Shown one piece after another: positions 44,039 to 53,968 of a stretch of DNA of 64,000 nucleotides. Where the stretch lies: NCBI RefSeq assembly GCF_003076275.1, contig NZ_CP029064.1, positions 2,738,501 to 2,802,500 on the forward strand. Reading direction: 5' to 3'. The notes under the pieces are model-generated. The model had not been told where the DNA came from. It did no database searches and worked only from the letters and a program-made list of their open reading frames with translations. This DNA is from Microbulbifer sp. A4B17. GTDB taxonomy: Bacteria; Pseudomonadota; Gammaproteobacteria; Pseudomonadales; Cellvibrionaceae. Made by a program: the position numbers and the translations under genes. Every line of letters begins with the position of its first letter. Position 1 is the first letter of the stretch.

Positions 44039-44716
44039 ATGCAAAATGTATGGTTTAGACCTATAGTCGGGTTGTTGGCGGGACTGGCATTCACATATCT
44101 TCTTGGGATAGATACTATATTTGCATTTATTATCATACTACTCTCAGGGGTCATTGAAGCCGAATACAATCTATCATTAATTCTTTTAATAGATACAGTA
44201 TCAACATTTATCATCTTACTGTTTGGGGTATTTTTATCATTTTATATCTGTCGCACCTGGTATTTGACTACAAGTATATTATTTTCCACCCTATTCACTT
44301 TATGGGCACTGCTTAACCTCTCAACCTCAGAAACGACCCCACTGTGGTATGTAGCAGCTCTGTATACAATATATATTGTAACACCGGCACTTGCCTATAA
44401 GATGAGAAAATACATATTCGAGCTGCTGCCAAATTTAAGTGATGAGCAAGTAATTCGCTTCTTTCTAGCCACTATCATTTCTATGTGTATCTGGCCCATT
44501 TTTACGGTAAACATATCTGACAGCTCCTGGTTAATACCATTAAAAATGACACTACTTCTTGGCTTTACATCTGGATTTTTTGTTATAACTTCCAGGCAAA
44601 TGCAGAGATGGTATGGAATAATATCTTCCGTAGCTTGTGGTTCAACTATTATGTTTGTATTCTTTGCCTTCATAATAGTACCTTTAGACAAAATTGGGTT
44701 TTTCAAAATGATGTGA
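44039..44716 (+). CDS. Multi-pass inner-membrane protein, unknown function
   Basis: 225 residues with about seven hydrophobic helices and almost no charged loops. A single charged segment (KMRKYIFELLPNLSDEQVIR) divides helices 4 and 5. Ala/Leu/Ile-rich; no transport or enzyme motif recognised. AAGG seven bases before ATG supports the start. The last codons overlap the start of a tiny secreted-peptide frame (GTGA), suggesting coupling. Base use is visibly more A+T-rich than the surrounding core genes, as for its neighbours to 46.9 kb. Confidence 0.6.
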   Translation: MQNVWFRPIVGLLAGLAFTYLLGIDTIFAFIIILLSGVIEAEYNLSLILLIDTVSTFIILLFGVFLSFYICRTWYLTTSILFSTLFTLWALLNLSTSETTPLWYVAALYTIYIVTPALAYKMRKYIFELLPNLSDEQVIRFFLATIISMCIWPIFTVNISDSSWLIPLKMTLLLGFTSGFFVITSRQMQRWYGIISSVACGSTIMFVFFAFIIVPLDKIGFFKMM

Positions 44717-44823
44717 CTAGCCTAACAAAGCTTTCATTACTAACTTTACCTTTGCTGCTTTTATTCTGTACTCGGACAGTAGAAGCAAAAACTAAGGGGA
44801 ATTACCGATTATTGCGACATTAA
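44713..44823 (+). CDS. Possible 36-residue secreted peptide
   Basis: GTG at 44713-44715 overlaps the TGA of the membrane-protein gene (GTGA). The frame encodes a textbook signal peptide (LTKLSLLTLPLLLLFCT, with RTVEA-KT as a cleavage site) and only eleven mature residues, KTKGNYRLLRH. Either it is a very small secreted product or the remains of a longer exported protein whose mature part was lost. No ribosome site apart from the overlap. No family can be recognised. Confidence 0.35.
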   Translation: MTSLTKLSLLTLPLLLLFCTRTVEAKTKGNYRLLRH

Positions 44824-44838
44824 GACTAAGGTTTACCC

Positions 44839-45528
44839 ATGGTGAACAAGAGGTTCCAAATGCCTAAAAGAAGGAACGCCATCAAAATCCCTCACCTTAC
44901 AAGGGGGCATGAAAAATCTGTGTTATATCCAACCTCCAAGCTTCTTATTTTTTTCATCTGTTTTACCATCTGTAACTCCCTTGCTGAAGAGAAAATTAAT
45001 ACACATCTACCGCAACTAGATCACCCCTCAAAAGAAAATAGAAGACTAGCTGAGCTATTTAACGCAGATCAAAGTGCACGCAATATACCTCACAGTGAAA
45101 TTGACTGGAGTTTACTTGACCGAGAAGACAAGAATCGACGAGAAAAAGTCTTAAAAATTCTAGCGGAAGGCCGAATCAGGACCTCAAAGGATTATCATCA
45201 TGCGGCACTTATCTTCCAACATGGTAATAAGTCAGAAGATATAAGACTAGCTCATGCTCTTGCCACTATTGCAGCAACCCTGGCAGAGGATAAGAATGAA
45301 GCTAATTGGCTAAAAGCGGCCACTTGGGATCGCTTAATGATGAATCTTGGCCGGCCACAGTGGTACGGCACTCAGTTTGTTAAAGATGACTCTGGGAACT
45401 GGAGCCTGTATAACATTGATTCTGATATAGTCTCTGATCAGCAGCGAATAGATTGGTCCGTTCGTACACTAGAAGAATCAAAGGCCATGGAAAAGTCGCT
45501 AAATAGCAAAAAGAAAAGTGAGTATTAA
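44839..45528 (+). CDS. Exported DUF6624-like protein
   Basis: 229 residues; a hydrophobic segment at about 34-48 (LLIFFICFTICNSLAEE) looks like a signal peptide, so translation may begin at a later codon (Met8 has AAGAGG upstream). The mature part has ADQSARN, DWSLLDREDKNRREKVLKIL, LIFQHG and RPQWYGTQFV. The last motif, with the Asp/His pattern before it, is that of DUF6624, whose function is unknown. Part of the AT-rich patch. Moderate confidence in the family. Confidence 0.55.
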   Translation: MVNKRFQMPKRRNAIKIPHLTRGHEKSVLYPTSKLLIFFICFTICNSLAEEKINTHLPQLDHPSKENRRLAELFNADQSARNIPHSEIDWSLLDREDKNRREKVLKILAEGRIRTSKDYHHAALIFQHGNKSEDIRLAHALATIAATLAEDKNEANWLKAATWDRLMMNLGRPQWYGTQFVKDDSGNWSLYNIDSDIVSDQQRIDWSVRTLEESKAMEKSLNSKKKSEY

Positions 45529-45621
45529 TGAAGCTCTTCAGAGCCAGCCAGTAGATACCAGGTTAGTCAGTTAACCACCAATCTCTGGCCACTGTTATCA
45601 AACATAGGGAGAGACAATAGT

Positions 45622-46128
45622 ATGATACGAGCAGTTAAAGCTTCTGATTCTGCAGGGATTGCTAAAATCTACAATTACTATGTAGAGAATACTTGTATCA
45701 CTTTTGAGGTAGAGCCAGTTTCTGCGGAAATTATCGCCGACCGAGTCGAAGAATGCTCAAAAAACAATCTTCCCTGGTTAGTTGCTGAGAATGAGGGCCG
45801 TTTAATTGGCTATTGTTATGCCAGCAAATGGAAAGGACGCTGTGCTTACCAATATTCGGTGGAGGCTACCGTGTACTTGGACACGAACTATTCTTCAAAA
45901 GGCTGGGGCTCGAAGCTCTATAATGAACTGTTTAAACAGTTAAGTGAACTCAATGTCCACGCGATAATCTGCGGCATAGCTCTACCAAATGCAGGCAGCG
46001 TAGCACTTCATGAGAAGTTTGGAATGGAAAAAGTTGCTCATTTCAAAGAGGTCGGCCGAAAATTTAACCAGTGGATAGATGTTGGTTATTGGCAGTGCTT
46101 ACTCCCCTTAAGAAAGGAGAAAGCATGA
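45622..46128 (+). CDS. GNAT acetyltransferase, phosphinothricin-acetyltransferase type
   Basis: 168 residues. GNAT fold: IRAVKASDSAGIAKIYNYYVENTCITFE (split), the acetyl-CoA loop SSKGWGSKLYNEL and the C-terminal strand GIALPNAGSVALHEKFGMEKV typical of the Pat/Bar family, which N-acetylates phosphinothricin, methionine sulfoximine and related compounds. The ATG has GGGAGAGAC at the right spacing upstream. Stands alone in the AT-rich patch. Real substrate unknown. Confidence 0.85.
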   Translation: MIRAVKASDSAGIAKIYNYYVENTCITFEVEPVSAEIIADRVEECSKNNLPWLVAENEGRLIGYCYASKWKGRCAYQYSVEATVYLDTNYSSKGWGSKLYNELFKQLSELNVHAIICGIALPNAGSVALHEKFGMEKVAHFKEVGRKFNQWIDVGYWQCLLPLRKEKA

Positions 46129-46616
46129 AATAAGCACTTCATGAAGGGGTACATCTTAAGCAACTTCTGTGTACCCACATTTACCCTATTAGGGATTTTT
46201 AACCTAAATACTACCAAACCCTCTCTAAGGTCATAACTGCGAGCTTTTACGCAGCAAGAGCTATTACATAGAGTTATCGAGGCATTATTTAGGGCAGTGA
46301 TTTCCCCCTCACATTTATACTCAAAATAAAAGTGGATGACTTGCTATCGAGAAAGCTGCAGCAATTACTGGATTACATTTAATTTAGCTCATATTCCATC
46401 AAAAGTTACTGGCTTATATGATCATTACACTTTTCACCCCGGAACCCTACCCCATTTAATGTAAGATAAAAGCTAAAAGCCAGAAAAGACACAGTAGCTG
46501 AAAACAAACATTCGACTACCACCAAACAATTAAATATATTCGCATAACAGATCCAGGTTAGAGTAAGATTACCAATAGAGCCGAAAATATAAGTATTTAT
46601 AATTAAGGGAAATGAT
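46129..46616. other. AT-rich gap before the YbjQ gene
   Basis: 488 bp with no open frame I would call. No known motif, hairpin or tRNA recognised. The ribosome site of the next gene is at the right end (GGGAAATGAT). Confidence 0.45.
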
Positions 46617-46934
46617 ATGATTTTTTCAACTACAGAAACAATACCAGGAAGAGAAATATCGGAAGTACTGGATATCGTTACGGGAAACGTTGTTCAATCA
46701 AAACATATCGGCCGTGACTTAATGGCAGGTATAAAGAGTATTGTCGGTGGAGAGATACGAGGCTATACGGAGATGCTGACCGAAGCGAGAAACAAAGCTT
46801 TTCAAAGATTGAGTGAAAGTGCCCAGCAAAAAGGCGCTGATGCCGTGGTAGGCATTCGTTTTACTACAAGCGCAATTATGGATGGCTCCTCGGAAATTCT
46901 TGTTTTTGGTACAGCTGTAAAACTAAAGAGATAG
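46617..46934 (+). CDS. ybjQ: YbjQ/UPF0145 heavy-metal-binding domain protein
   Basis: 105 residues, the usual length of YbjQ (about 107). Begins FSTTETIPGREI and shows VTGNVVQSKH, DLMAGIKSIVGGEIRGYTEML and the EARNKAF...GADAVVGIRF pattern of the UPF0145 fold, a pentameric TraG-like shell. Role unknown; a metal-binding role was proposed from structure. The ribosome site (AAGGG) is at about ten bases. Isolated, between the GNAT gene and a minus-strand monooxygenase. Confidence 0.88.
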   Translation: MIFSTTETIPGREISEVLDIVTGNVVQSKHIGRDLMAGIKSIVGGEIRGYTEMLTEARNKAFQRLSESAQQKGADAVVGIRFTTSAIMDGSSEILVFGTAVKLKR

Positions 46935-47014
46935 GTTGGAATATCCCTAAGATTTGACTCACATACTCGCAGATAACTTGCTCAACCTACAAATGAATAC
47001 AAATTTATTAGACC

Positions 47015-48076
47015 CTAAAGTTCTACCGCAAACTGCCCCAGTTTTCTCCGCACCGCAGGAATAGAACTGGCGGCAGCGATTAACGCTCGAAATTCAAATC
47101 TTGCTTTCAGGGATTGTCCAGTGATCATTTTCCGGCCACGCTCAGTAACCTCAATAACCTTTTTATCTTCTTGATGGCGCAATTCAGAGTAGCCTAAGAG
47201 CTGCCCCTCAGTGATTCGTTTTGCCAATTCGGCTGCATCAGCTATCCCAAGGTTCATACCTCGACCTCCAACCGGAGAGTGACAATGGGCAGCATCCCCA
47301 GCTAGATGTATCCTGCCCTTTGAGTAAGTTTCCGCTTGCCGAATTGAAATTTTAAAGGTTCCCTCCCGCCTAACCCTCTTAACATCCACCGCCATCGGAA
47401 ATGCTTTAATTGCATTATCACAGCTAGCTACCAGACGGTGTCGGCCTTCTCCCAATGGCACTGCAACAGCGACCACGCCAGATTCCATTTTGACCAAGGT
47501 GAACTTTCTTCTAGGGGGCCAATCCCCAGTATCAACATCCGCGATTGACCACACTTCTTCCAAATCAAATCCAGGATAACTGATACCTGCAGCTTCACGA
47601 ACAGTACTGCGAATACCATCCGCTCCTACAACCAGGTCAAATCGCTCCTCTTCACCATTATCAAAAAAAGCCACTACCCCACTCTTTTCCTCGGTAAGGG
47701 TTTTGAGTTCTTTCCTGTATTCAACTTCGACTCCCATACCAGATAAAACCTGAGCCATGAGAGCTTCAGTTCTGTCTTGAGGAAGTCCAAGAATGGCTGG
47801 AAAATAGGTCCGGTCGGAATGAAGGGGGAACTCTAGCGCTAAATGCGTATTTAGGTAAATGCATGCGCTCTGAACCGCGATCCCCTCAGCAATCAACTTT
47901 TCAGAAACGCCAGAGTACGAAAGTAACTCAAGACTGCGAGAAGTAACTCCCACCGCTCGACTAAGAGTTGAAGCGCTATCCCGGCGGTCCACAATTCTTG
48001 GCAATAGCCCTCGCCGAGCAAGCTCGACTGCCGTTGTAAGGCCCGTGGGCCCAGCCCCAACAATCAGTACTTTCAC
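47015..48076 (-). CDS. FAD-dependent aromatic-type monooxygenase
   Basis: 353 residues, PHBH-fold group A monooxygenase. FAD/ADP motif VGAGPTGLTTAVELARRG at the N-terminus, the DG motif VVGADGIRSTVREAAG near 150, and GDAAHCHSPVGGRGMNLGIADA (split) with the flavin phosphate motif. It hydroxylates an aromatic or polyketide-like substrate with NAD(P)H; substrate not readable. A little shorter than average, lacking the C-terminal thioredoxin-like extension. No partner genes adjacent, and a minus-strand gene between two plus-strand ones. Confidence 0.85.
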   Translation of the reverse strand: MKVLIVGAGPTGLTTAVELARRGLLPRIVDRRDSASTLSRAVGVTSRSLELLSYSGVSEKLIAEGIAVQSACIYLNTHLALEFPLHSDRTYFPAILGLPQDRTEALMAQVLSGMGVEVEYRKELKTLTEEKSGVVAFFDNGEEERFDLVVGADGIRSTVREAAGISYPGFDLEEVWSIADVDTGDWPPRRKFTLVKMESGVVAVAVPLGEGRHRLVASCDNAIKAFPMAVDVKRVRREGTFKISIRQAETYSKGRIHLAGDAAHCHSPVGGRGMNLGIADAAELAKRITEGQLLGYSELRHQEDKKVIEVTERGRKMITGQSLKARFEFRALIAAASSIPAVRRKLGQFAVEL

Positions 48077-48388
48077 AGGCTACCTCATATAACCCCATAT
48101 AACAGTAAGATAGTACATATGAAAGAGTATGAGTGACTACAGGGTCTAAGACTCTTAATGAAAAAACCAGGCCGCAACCTATAACTTCTTTAGAGCAATA
48201 CTGGTCTCGCTTTGTGAGAACATAATTAAAAAGGCATGGCCGCCACAAACTCTATCTGCCTTTAGCGTTCTGTTCCATGGTTCTATGCGTGGGAATTATT
48301 TATGTTGGGTTTAAGTCTGGTATTCAGTATCGTCTTTGAAGTAGGACAAGCTTTGACTAGCACTGAGACGCCACAAAGGGGTATCAAA

Positions 48389-48547
48389 TTGAAAAGAATT
48401 GCCACCGCACTGCTATTTTTATTAGCGGCGATTGCCTGCTACGCTTTCGGAGTCCCTGCGGGAGGAGTAATCTTCCTTGCTCTTGGCATTATCTTTGAAG
48501 GAATCTTCTGGATTAAGCTATTTAAACGTAAAAAGAAGCCAACATAG
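48389..48547 (+). CDS. Small two-helix membrane protein
   Basis: 52 residues from TTG at 48389-48391, with AAAGGGG seven bases upstream; a longer frame begins at an ATG at 48302 but has no ribosome site. Two hydrophobic helices (ATALLFLLAAIACYAFGV and VIFLALGIIFEGIFWIKLF) and a Lys-rich end. Type of small membrane protein found widely; no family recognised. Confidence 0.5.
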   Translation: MKRIATALLFLLAAIACYAFGVPAGGVIFLALGIIFEGIFWIKLFKRKKKPT

Positions 48548-48844
48548 GTGTAGTGATATAACGTTATTTCGGCTAGATTCAAACGAGCTAGTGATTGTCG
48601 AATAAACTGCACGCCTCAACCTGGCACCATAGAACAGGAAGATCGCTTACTCCCTAAGCCACCTAATTGCCATCCCATCATTCTATAAATTTATTTTCCA
48701 GCCATCAGTAATCCCCACCTCACTATTGGTACACACTTGCATCAGAAATAGATACCGAGCACGGAAACCATGTAGGAAACTTGAGACATATTTAAAGACG
48801 GACTAAATTGTGCGCCGTTAAATGGATTCTATAAGGAAATACCC
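48548..48844. other. Upstream region of the alpha-2-macroglobulin operon
   Basis: Almost 300 bp with no gene. Promoter of the operon should lie here; AAGGAAATACCC lies just ahead of the ATG at 48845. Nothing else recognised. Confidence 0.4.
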
Positions 48845-51800
48845 ATGTCTCTTCACCGCTCACCACGCTGGATTGCGGTCATTCTTCTTTGTCTTATTGC
48901 TATGGCTTGCTCACAAGAAAAGTCAGAGAAGAAACTCGCTGAAACCCCCAAGTTCGCGGAAGGCGGGAGCGTTGAAGAGGGTAACAACCAGGCACAAGCT
49001 CTCAGCGCCACTGAGAAAGTGCATAAAAAAGAAGCGGCCTCTGCTAGTGAAGTAAGCTCGAAAGCTGATGAAGCCCAGCGCACTTCTGAAAGAAATTCTA
49101 CTGAGCTGACAGAGAATGATGCTACCCCTTCACAAGTCACAGCCAGTGCCAGCACTCAAATCTCCGGGGATCACTTCCTAAAGGTCCTCCATGTTGGGGA
49201 GCGGACGTTTAAAGATGCACGGGCCATCGCTGTTATCTTTTCTGAACCTTTACTGGGCAATGCCCATTTTGCCTCCTACTTGAATCTATCCCGCGACGAT
49301 GGCGAGCGTGTAGATGGCGGTTGGGTCCTCTCCGATAACCAAAAAATTCTCTATTTTCCTCATGTTGAACCTGATACTCGCTATAGACTCACCGTACTCC
49401 CAGGTCTGCCCGGCGAAAACGGCTTGGAGTTACAGGAAGAGAAGCAGGAGAGGATCCGTACCCGACGGATTGAGCCCAGTATCAGCTTTGCCAGCAATGG
49501 AAGTATTTTTCCCGCGACGGTAACTCCCGGCCTACCTGTTACTGCAGTCAGTGTTGAGGCTGCACAGATTCACTTCCATAGAGTGAAACCTGAGCATTAT
49601 TCCGAGTTCTTCAGGCTGATCAAAAGCCAGTCACTAAAATACTACTATCGCTTAAAGTCCCTCAATCAAGTTGCCGATTTTGTCTATAGTGCCCAGTTCG
49701 ATCTCACCAAGGAGAAATACGTCCAGCGAGATTTCGACCTCTCTATCGGGCATATAAAGCCCCTGCAACAACCAGGTATCTATGTCGCGGTTATGCAGCC
49801 GGCAGGCATGTATGACACCAATCTCTATGATGTCACCCACTTCTCTATCTCCAACTTAGGCCTTCATGCGCGGTACTACCCAAACAGTGTGGACCTCTAT
49901 GTTTCATCTCTAGATGAAGGGCAGGCTCTTAAGGGCATTGAAGTTGAGCTGCTCAACAACAAAGGGGAGCTAATCCAGCAATACACAACCGGCCAAGACG
50001 GCCAGGTGCGCTTTGCTCTGACGCAGGAACAGGAAGACTCACAGCGCTTCTTCATCGCAAGAGATCCTGATACCGGTCACTTCTCCATACTCGACCTGCG
50101 TGAACCTGCATTGGACCTTTCGGATTTTCAGTTGGGCCAGCGCCCTTCGAGACCGCTGGAGTTTTTCATGTATGGCCCGCGAGATCTGTATCGCCCCAAT
50201 GAATCGATCCAGGTGAGCGGACTGCTGCGCAACTATGATGGTCGCTATATCAAAGACCTACCGATCAAGGCAGAACTCATAAAACCGGACAATACCAGCG
50301 CGCGCGCATTCACATGGCACGCCAGCGCGCCCGGATACTACGAAAAGCTTATCCCACTTCCACAAAATGCACCTACCGGTGACTGGCGCCTGGATGTTGA
50401 GCTAGCCGATGGGCGCAAAGTGAAATATCCATTTAAGGTAGAAGAATTCTTGCCAGAGCGAATGAAGCTGGTTTTGCAAGACGGTGAAGAGCGCAGTCTG
50501 GTAGAGGGCCATAAAGAATCTTTCGAACTTCAAGTAGAAGGTAGTTATCTCTATGGTGCGCCAGCGGCAAAGAACCGCCTGGAAACTCTGGTGCAAATTA
50601 GCCACTATCGCGAGCCCTTCCCCCAGTGGAAAGGGTTCTTATTTGGGAACACTAATGAATCTTTGCCCACGCGACAGTTTCATGCCCCAACGATTGAGCT
50701 CAATGAGGAAGGGTTGAGCAATCTGAGCTTGCGCTCTCGTTGGAAACGAGCAAAGAGCCCGCTGAAAATCAACTTGGTTTCCAGCCTGTTCGAATCCGGC
50801 GGCCGCCCGGTAACTCGCCAACATCCAGTCCTGGTATGGCCCACACACCCGGTGGTAGGTATTCGCCCAAATTTTGGAGAGGAAAACCCATCGGCCAACA
50901 GCAGGCCTGAATTTGAAATAGTGGTTGCCGACGCACAGGGCGAGCCTGTTATCGGGCGGGATCTCAAAGCGGTGTTAATTTCCGAAGACCGCCAGTACTT
51001 TTGGGAGTACTCTGCAAATCGGGGCTGGCACTATGAATACTCAAGTGCTGAATTTGAAACTTTCAGTCGCCAACTCCAATTCACCGAAGAGCAGCCCCTG
51101 AAGCTCACAGTCCCAGTAGAACATGGCCACTACCGCTTAGAAGTCACTGATACCAATACGGGGGCAACCAGCAGCTTACGCTTCCACGCCGGCCGGGACT
51201 GGTATTACTGGTGGCGTAAGGATCAAGTAGCCAAAGGCCAGGCTGCGCGCCCGAATACCGTGGCCCTGTCACTGGACAAACCAAGGTACTCTTCTGGAGA
51301 TCTGGCGCAACTCACCATAGTACCGCCCGCTGACGGAGAGGCGTTGGTGTTGGTGGAGAGCGACCAACTATTGTGGTCCAAACGACTACCTGTAGAAAAG
51401 TCGGGCACCAATATCGAAATCCCAATCTCTCCTGAGTGGGATCGCCACGACACCTATATTTCTGTTACTGCTCTGCGCCCTGCGGACAAGAATGAGCGTA
51501 TCGCCCCCAATCGCGCTTTTGGTCTCGCCCACCTGCCCCTGGATCGTGATCCTCGGCGTCTGCCCATTTCACTAGAAGCGCCCACGAATGCCCTGCCCGG
51601 CTCGGAAATTGAAGTTACCATTTCTGCCGACGAAAATTCTATCGAACAAAACGGAGGCAAAGCCTGGGCCACCCTGGCCGCCGTCGATGTCGGTGTACTC
51701 AATATCACCCGCTTCAAAACCCCGGATCCCTTCGAGGCCTTTTTTGGCCAGCGCCGTTACGGTGTGGATGTAAGGGATATCTATCATCGCATTATTGAAT

Positions 51801-53968
51801 CCAACAGTGGCAAACTGGTGGAGCAACGTTTTGGCGGCGATGCGGAACTGGCCCGAGGCGGCGACGAGCCCAACTCCGACGTACAAATAGTATCTTTATT
51901 CTCAGGACCCGTTGAATTTGATACTCAGGGCCAAGCAAAGGTCGCGCTACAACTACCGGAGTTTAACGGACAGCTGCGCCTGATGGCGGTTTCTTTCAGC
52001 AAAGACCGATTCGGTAGCACCGACGGAGAAGTAACAGTCGCCTCACCGGTTGCCACCCAAGCCGCCTTGCCTCGCTTTATGGCCCCTGGTGATAACAGCA
52101 CACTGGCCCTTGACCTCAATAACTTAAGTGGCCGCTCCCAAAAACTCACTGTAAATATGCAATCAGTGGGCGCGGTAGATTTGGAAATGGGTGAGCGGAT
52201 GCTGGAACTGGCGGATGGTGAACGCAAAACTTTGCGCTTCCCAATCACCGCCAAAGATGCCACCGGAGATGCAGAGTTCAAACTGGTCGTGCAGGGTACC
52301 GTCGATAAAGATGGAAATGATATCGATATCGAACAGCAGTGGCGCCTGGGCGTGCGCCCCGCTTGGCCGGCAACCACACGCAACCAGCGCAGACTCCTGT
52401 CCCAGGGCGAGAGCTTCAGTGCCGATAGCAGCTTCCTGGATTCCCTAATGCCTGGAACTGTTCAAACCCTGGTATCCCTGGACAGCCGACCGCAACTGCA
52501 GTTACAGGATCACCTATCCAACCTCCTGCAATACCCTTACGGCTGCCTGGAACAAACCTCCAGCCGGACCTTCCCGCTAGTCATGGCAACGCCGCAGCGA
52601 CAGCAAAAACTGGGCCTTGAACCTCTGGATGAGAATGAGCGGGCCGAACGTATCGACGCAGGTATTGAGCGCATTTTCAGTATGCAAAAAGGGAACGGCA
52701 GCTTTGGCCTATGGAGTTCCGAGTCTTCCGAAAGCCAGTGGCTAACCGCCTATGTAGTCGATCTTCTATTGCGGGCCCGGGACCAGGGAATCGTATTTGA
52801 CGATAACCGCCTGGAATCCGCACTCAAGCGCCTGCAGGACTACGCCCGTGAGCGCGGTGCTTTCTATCAGCAACGCTATAGCTATAGTCCCGATTTCTAT
52901 GCTTATGCCTCAAGAGCTTACGCAGCTTATGTGCTCTCACGAGTACAAAAAGTGTCTCTCGGGCAACTGCGTACCCTTTATGAAAGCGGCTCAAGCCTGA
53001 CCCAATCTCCCTTACCAAATCTGCATATGGCAATCGCTTTGCACACCACGGGCGATGCTACCCTGGCCCAGGAGGCCCTGCAAAAAGCGCTTAAAATCGA
53101 GCGCAAACGCCGCAGCTACTATGGCGATTATGGGTCAGACCTACGGGATACGGCCCAAATGATCTCCCTGCTCCTAGAGCACAATTTCGCTGGTGATAAA
53201 ACGGAATCCCTGGTGTTCGAACTGGCAGATCTTCTCCACAGTCGCCAATATCTCAGCACCCAGGAGCGCAATAGTGTGTTTATGGCTGGAGCACAGTTGC
53301 AACTTAATAGCAGTGCAAACTGGTCTGCGACTTTGGCCAGTATTGATGGCTTGCGCGAGCTCAATAGCGATAACCCGCACAGCGCATTATTCCGCGGGCG
53401 CGAAGCCGCCAGCGCACTTGAGGTAACCGCACAGATAGAAAAACTCTATGCAGCAATTACCATCAATGGTTACAGCAAGAAGTCACCTGAGGCGGCGATG
53501 GATAAAGGTGTCAGAATCAAACGCAGCTACCACAATTTGGATGGCACGGAAGTCATTCCCAACCAGGTTCGTGAGGGCGAGCTTTACCTGGTGCGCTTGC
53601 AAATTGATGCGGACCAGCGCCTGCCCGACCTACTTGCAGTGGACCTATTGCCCGCAGGTTTTGAGCTGGAAAATCAAAACCTGGCCGACAGTGTCAAAGT
53701 GGATGAACTCGAGTTCGATGGCAAAAGTATCGCCCAGTGGCAGGACACCCAGGACAATATCCAACACACTGAATATCGCGATGACCGCTTTGTGGCGGCA
53801 CTGGATCAGCTGAGATACAAAACCACCAATCTCTTTTATATCGCCCGCGCAGTAACCCCCGGCAACTATCAGGTGCCCCCACCCTACTTAGAGGATATGT
53901 ACAAACCGGAACGCTTCGCTATCGGTGAAAATCCCCTAACGCAAATGCGGGTAATCGGTAAACAGTGA
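48845..53968 (+). CDS. Bacterial alpha-2-macroglobulin lipoprotein (YfhM type)
   Basis: 1707 residues. Signal peptide with lipobox (IAMAC, Cys22, then Ser), a Ser/Glu-rich linker (25-100), then macroglobulin domains, a bait region, and the thioester motif GCLEQT with Cys1234 and Gln1237 intact. Type I bacterial alpha-2-macroglobulins trap proteases in the periplasm after bait cleavage and thioester attachment, protecting the wall when the outer membrane is damaged. Length and domain layout match YfhM (about 1650). The TGA overlaps the GTG of the PBP1C gene by 4 bp, the usual yfhM-pbpC partnership. Confidence 0.93.
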   Translation: MSLHRSPRWIAVILLCLIAMACSQEKSEKKLAETPKFAEGGSVEEGNNQAQALSATEKVHKKEAASASEVSSKADEAQRTSERNSTELTENDATPSQVTASASTQISGDHFLKVLHVGERTFKDARAIAVIFSEPLLGNAHFASYLNLSRDDGERVDGGWVLSDNQKILYFPHVEPDTRYRLTVLPGLPGENGLELQEEKQERIRTRRIEPSISFASNGSIFPATVTPGLPVTAVSVEAAQIHFHRVKPEHYSEFFRLIKSQSLKYYYRLKSLNQVADFVYSAQFDLTKEKYVQRDFDLSIGHIKPLQQPGIYVAVMQPAGMYDTNLYDVTHFSISNLGLHARYYPNSVDLYVSSLDEGQALKGIEVELLNNKGELIQQYTTGQDGQVRFALTQEQEDSQRFFIARDPDTGHFSILDLREPALDLSDFQLGQRPSRPLEFFMYGPRDLYRPNESIQVSGLLRNYDGRYIKDLPIKAELIKPDNTSARAFTWHASAPGYYEKLIPLPQNAPTGDWRLDVELADGRKVKYPFKVEEFLPERMKLVLQDGEERSLVEGHKESFELQVEGSYLYGAPAAKNRLETLVQISHYREPFPQWKGFLFGNTNESLPTRQFHAPTIELNEEGLSNLSLRSRWKRAKSPLKINLVSSLFESGGRPVTRQHPVLVWPTHPVVGIRPNFGEENPSANSRPEFEIVVADAQGEPVIGRDLKAVLISEDRQYFWEYSANRGWHYEYSSAEFETFSRQLQFTEEQPLKLTVPVEHGHYRLEVTDTNTGATSSLRFHAGRDWYYWWRKDQVAKGQAARPNTVALSLDKPRYSSGDLAQLTIVPPADGEALVLVESDQLLWSKRLPVEKSGTNIEIPISPEWDRHDTYISVTALRPADKNERIAPNRAFGLAHLPLDRDPRRLPISLEAPTNALPGSEIEVTISADENSIEQNGGKAWATLAAVDVGVLNITRFKTPDPFEAFFGQRRYGVDVRDIYHRIIESNSGKLVEQRFGGDAELARGGDEPNSDVQIVSLFSGPVEFDTQGQAKVALQLPEFNGQLRLMAVSFSKDRFGSTDGEVTVASPVATQAALPRFMAPGDNSTLALDLNNLSGRSQKLTVNMQSVGAVDLEMGERMLELADGERKTLRFPITAKDATGDAEFKLVVQGTVDKDGNDIDIEQQWRLGVRPAWPATTRNQRRLLSQGESFSADSSFLDSLMPGTVQTLVSLDSRPQLQLQDHLSNLLQYPYGCLEQTSSRTFPLVMATPQRQQKLGLEPLDENERAERIDAGIERIFSMQKGNGSFGLWSSESSESQWLTAYVVDLLLRARDQGIVFDDNRLESALKRLQDYARERGAFYQQRYSYSPDFYAYASRAYAAYVLSRVQKVSLGQLRTLYESGSSLTQSPLPNLHMAIALHTTGDATLAQEALQKALKIERKRRSYYGDYGSDLRDTAQMISLLLEHNFAGDKTESLVFELADLLHSRQYLSTQERNSVFMAGAQLQLNSSANWSATLASIDGLRELNSDNPHSALFRGREAASALEVTAQIEKLYAAITINGYSKKSPEAAMDKGVRIKRSYHNLDGTEVIPNQVREGELYLVRLQIDADQRLPDLLAVDLLPAGFELENQNLADSVKVDELEFDGKSIAQWQDTQDNIQHTEYRDDRFVAALDQLRYKTTNLFYIARAVTPGNYQVPPPYLEDMYKPERFAIGENPLTQMRVIGKQ

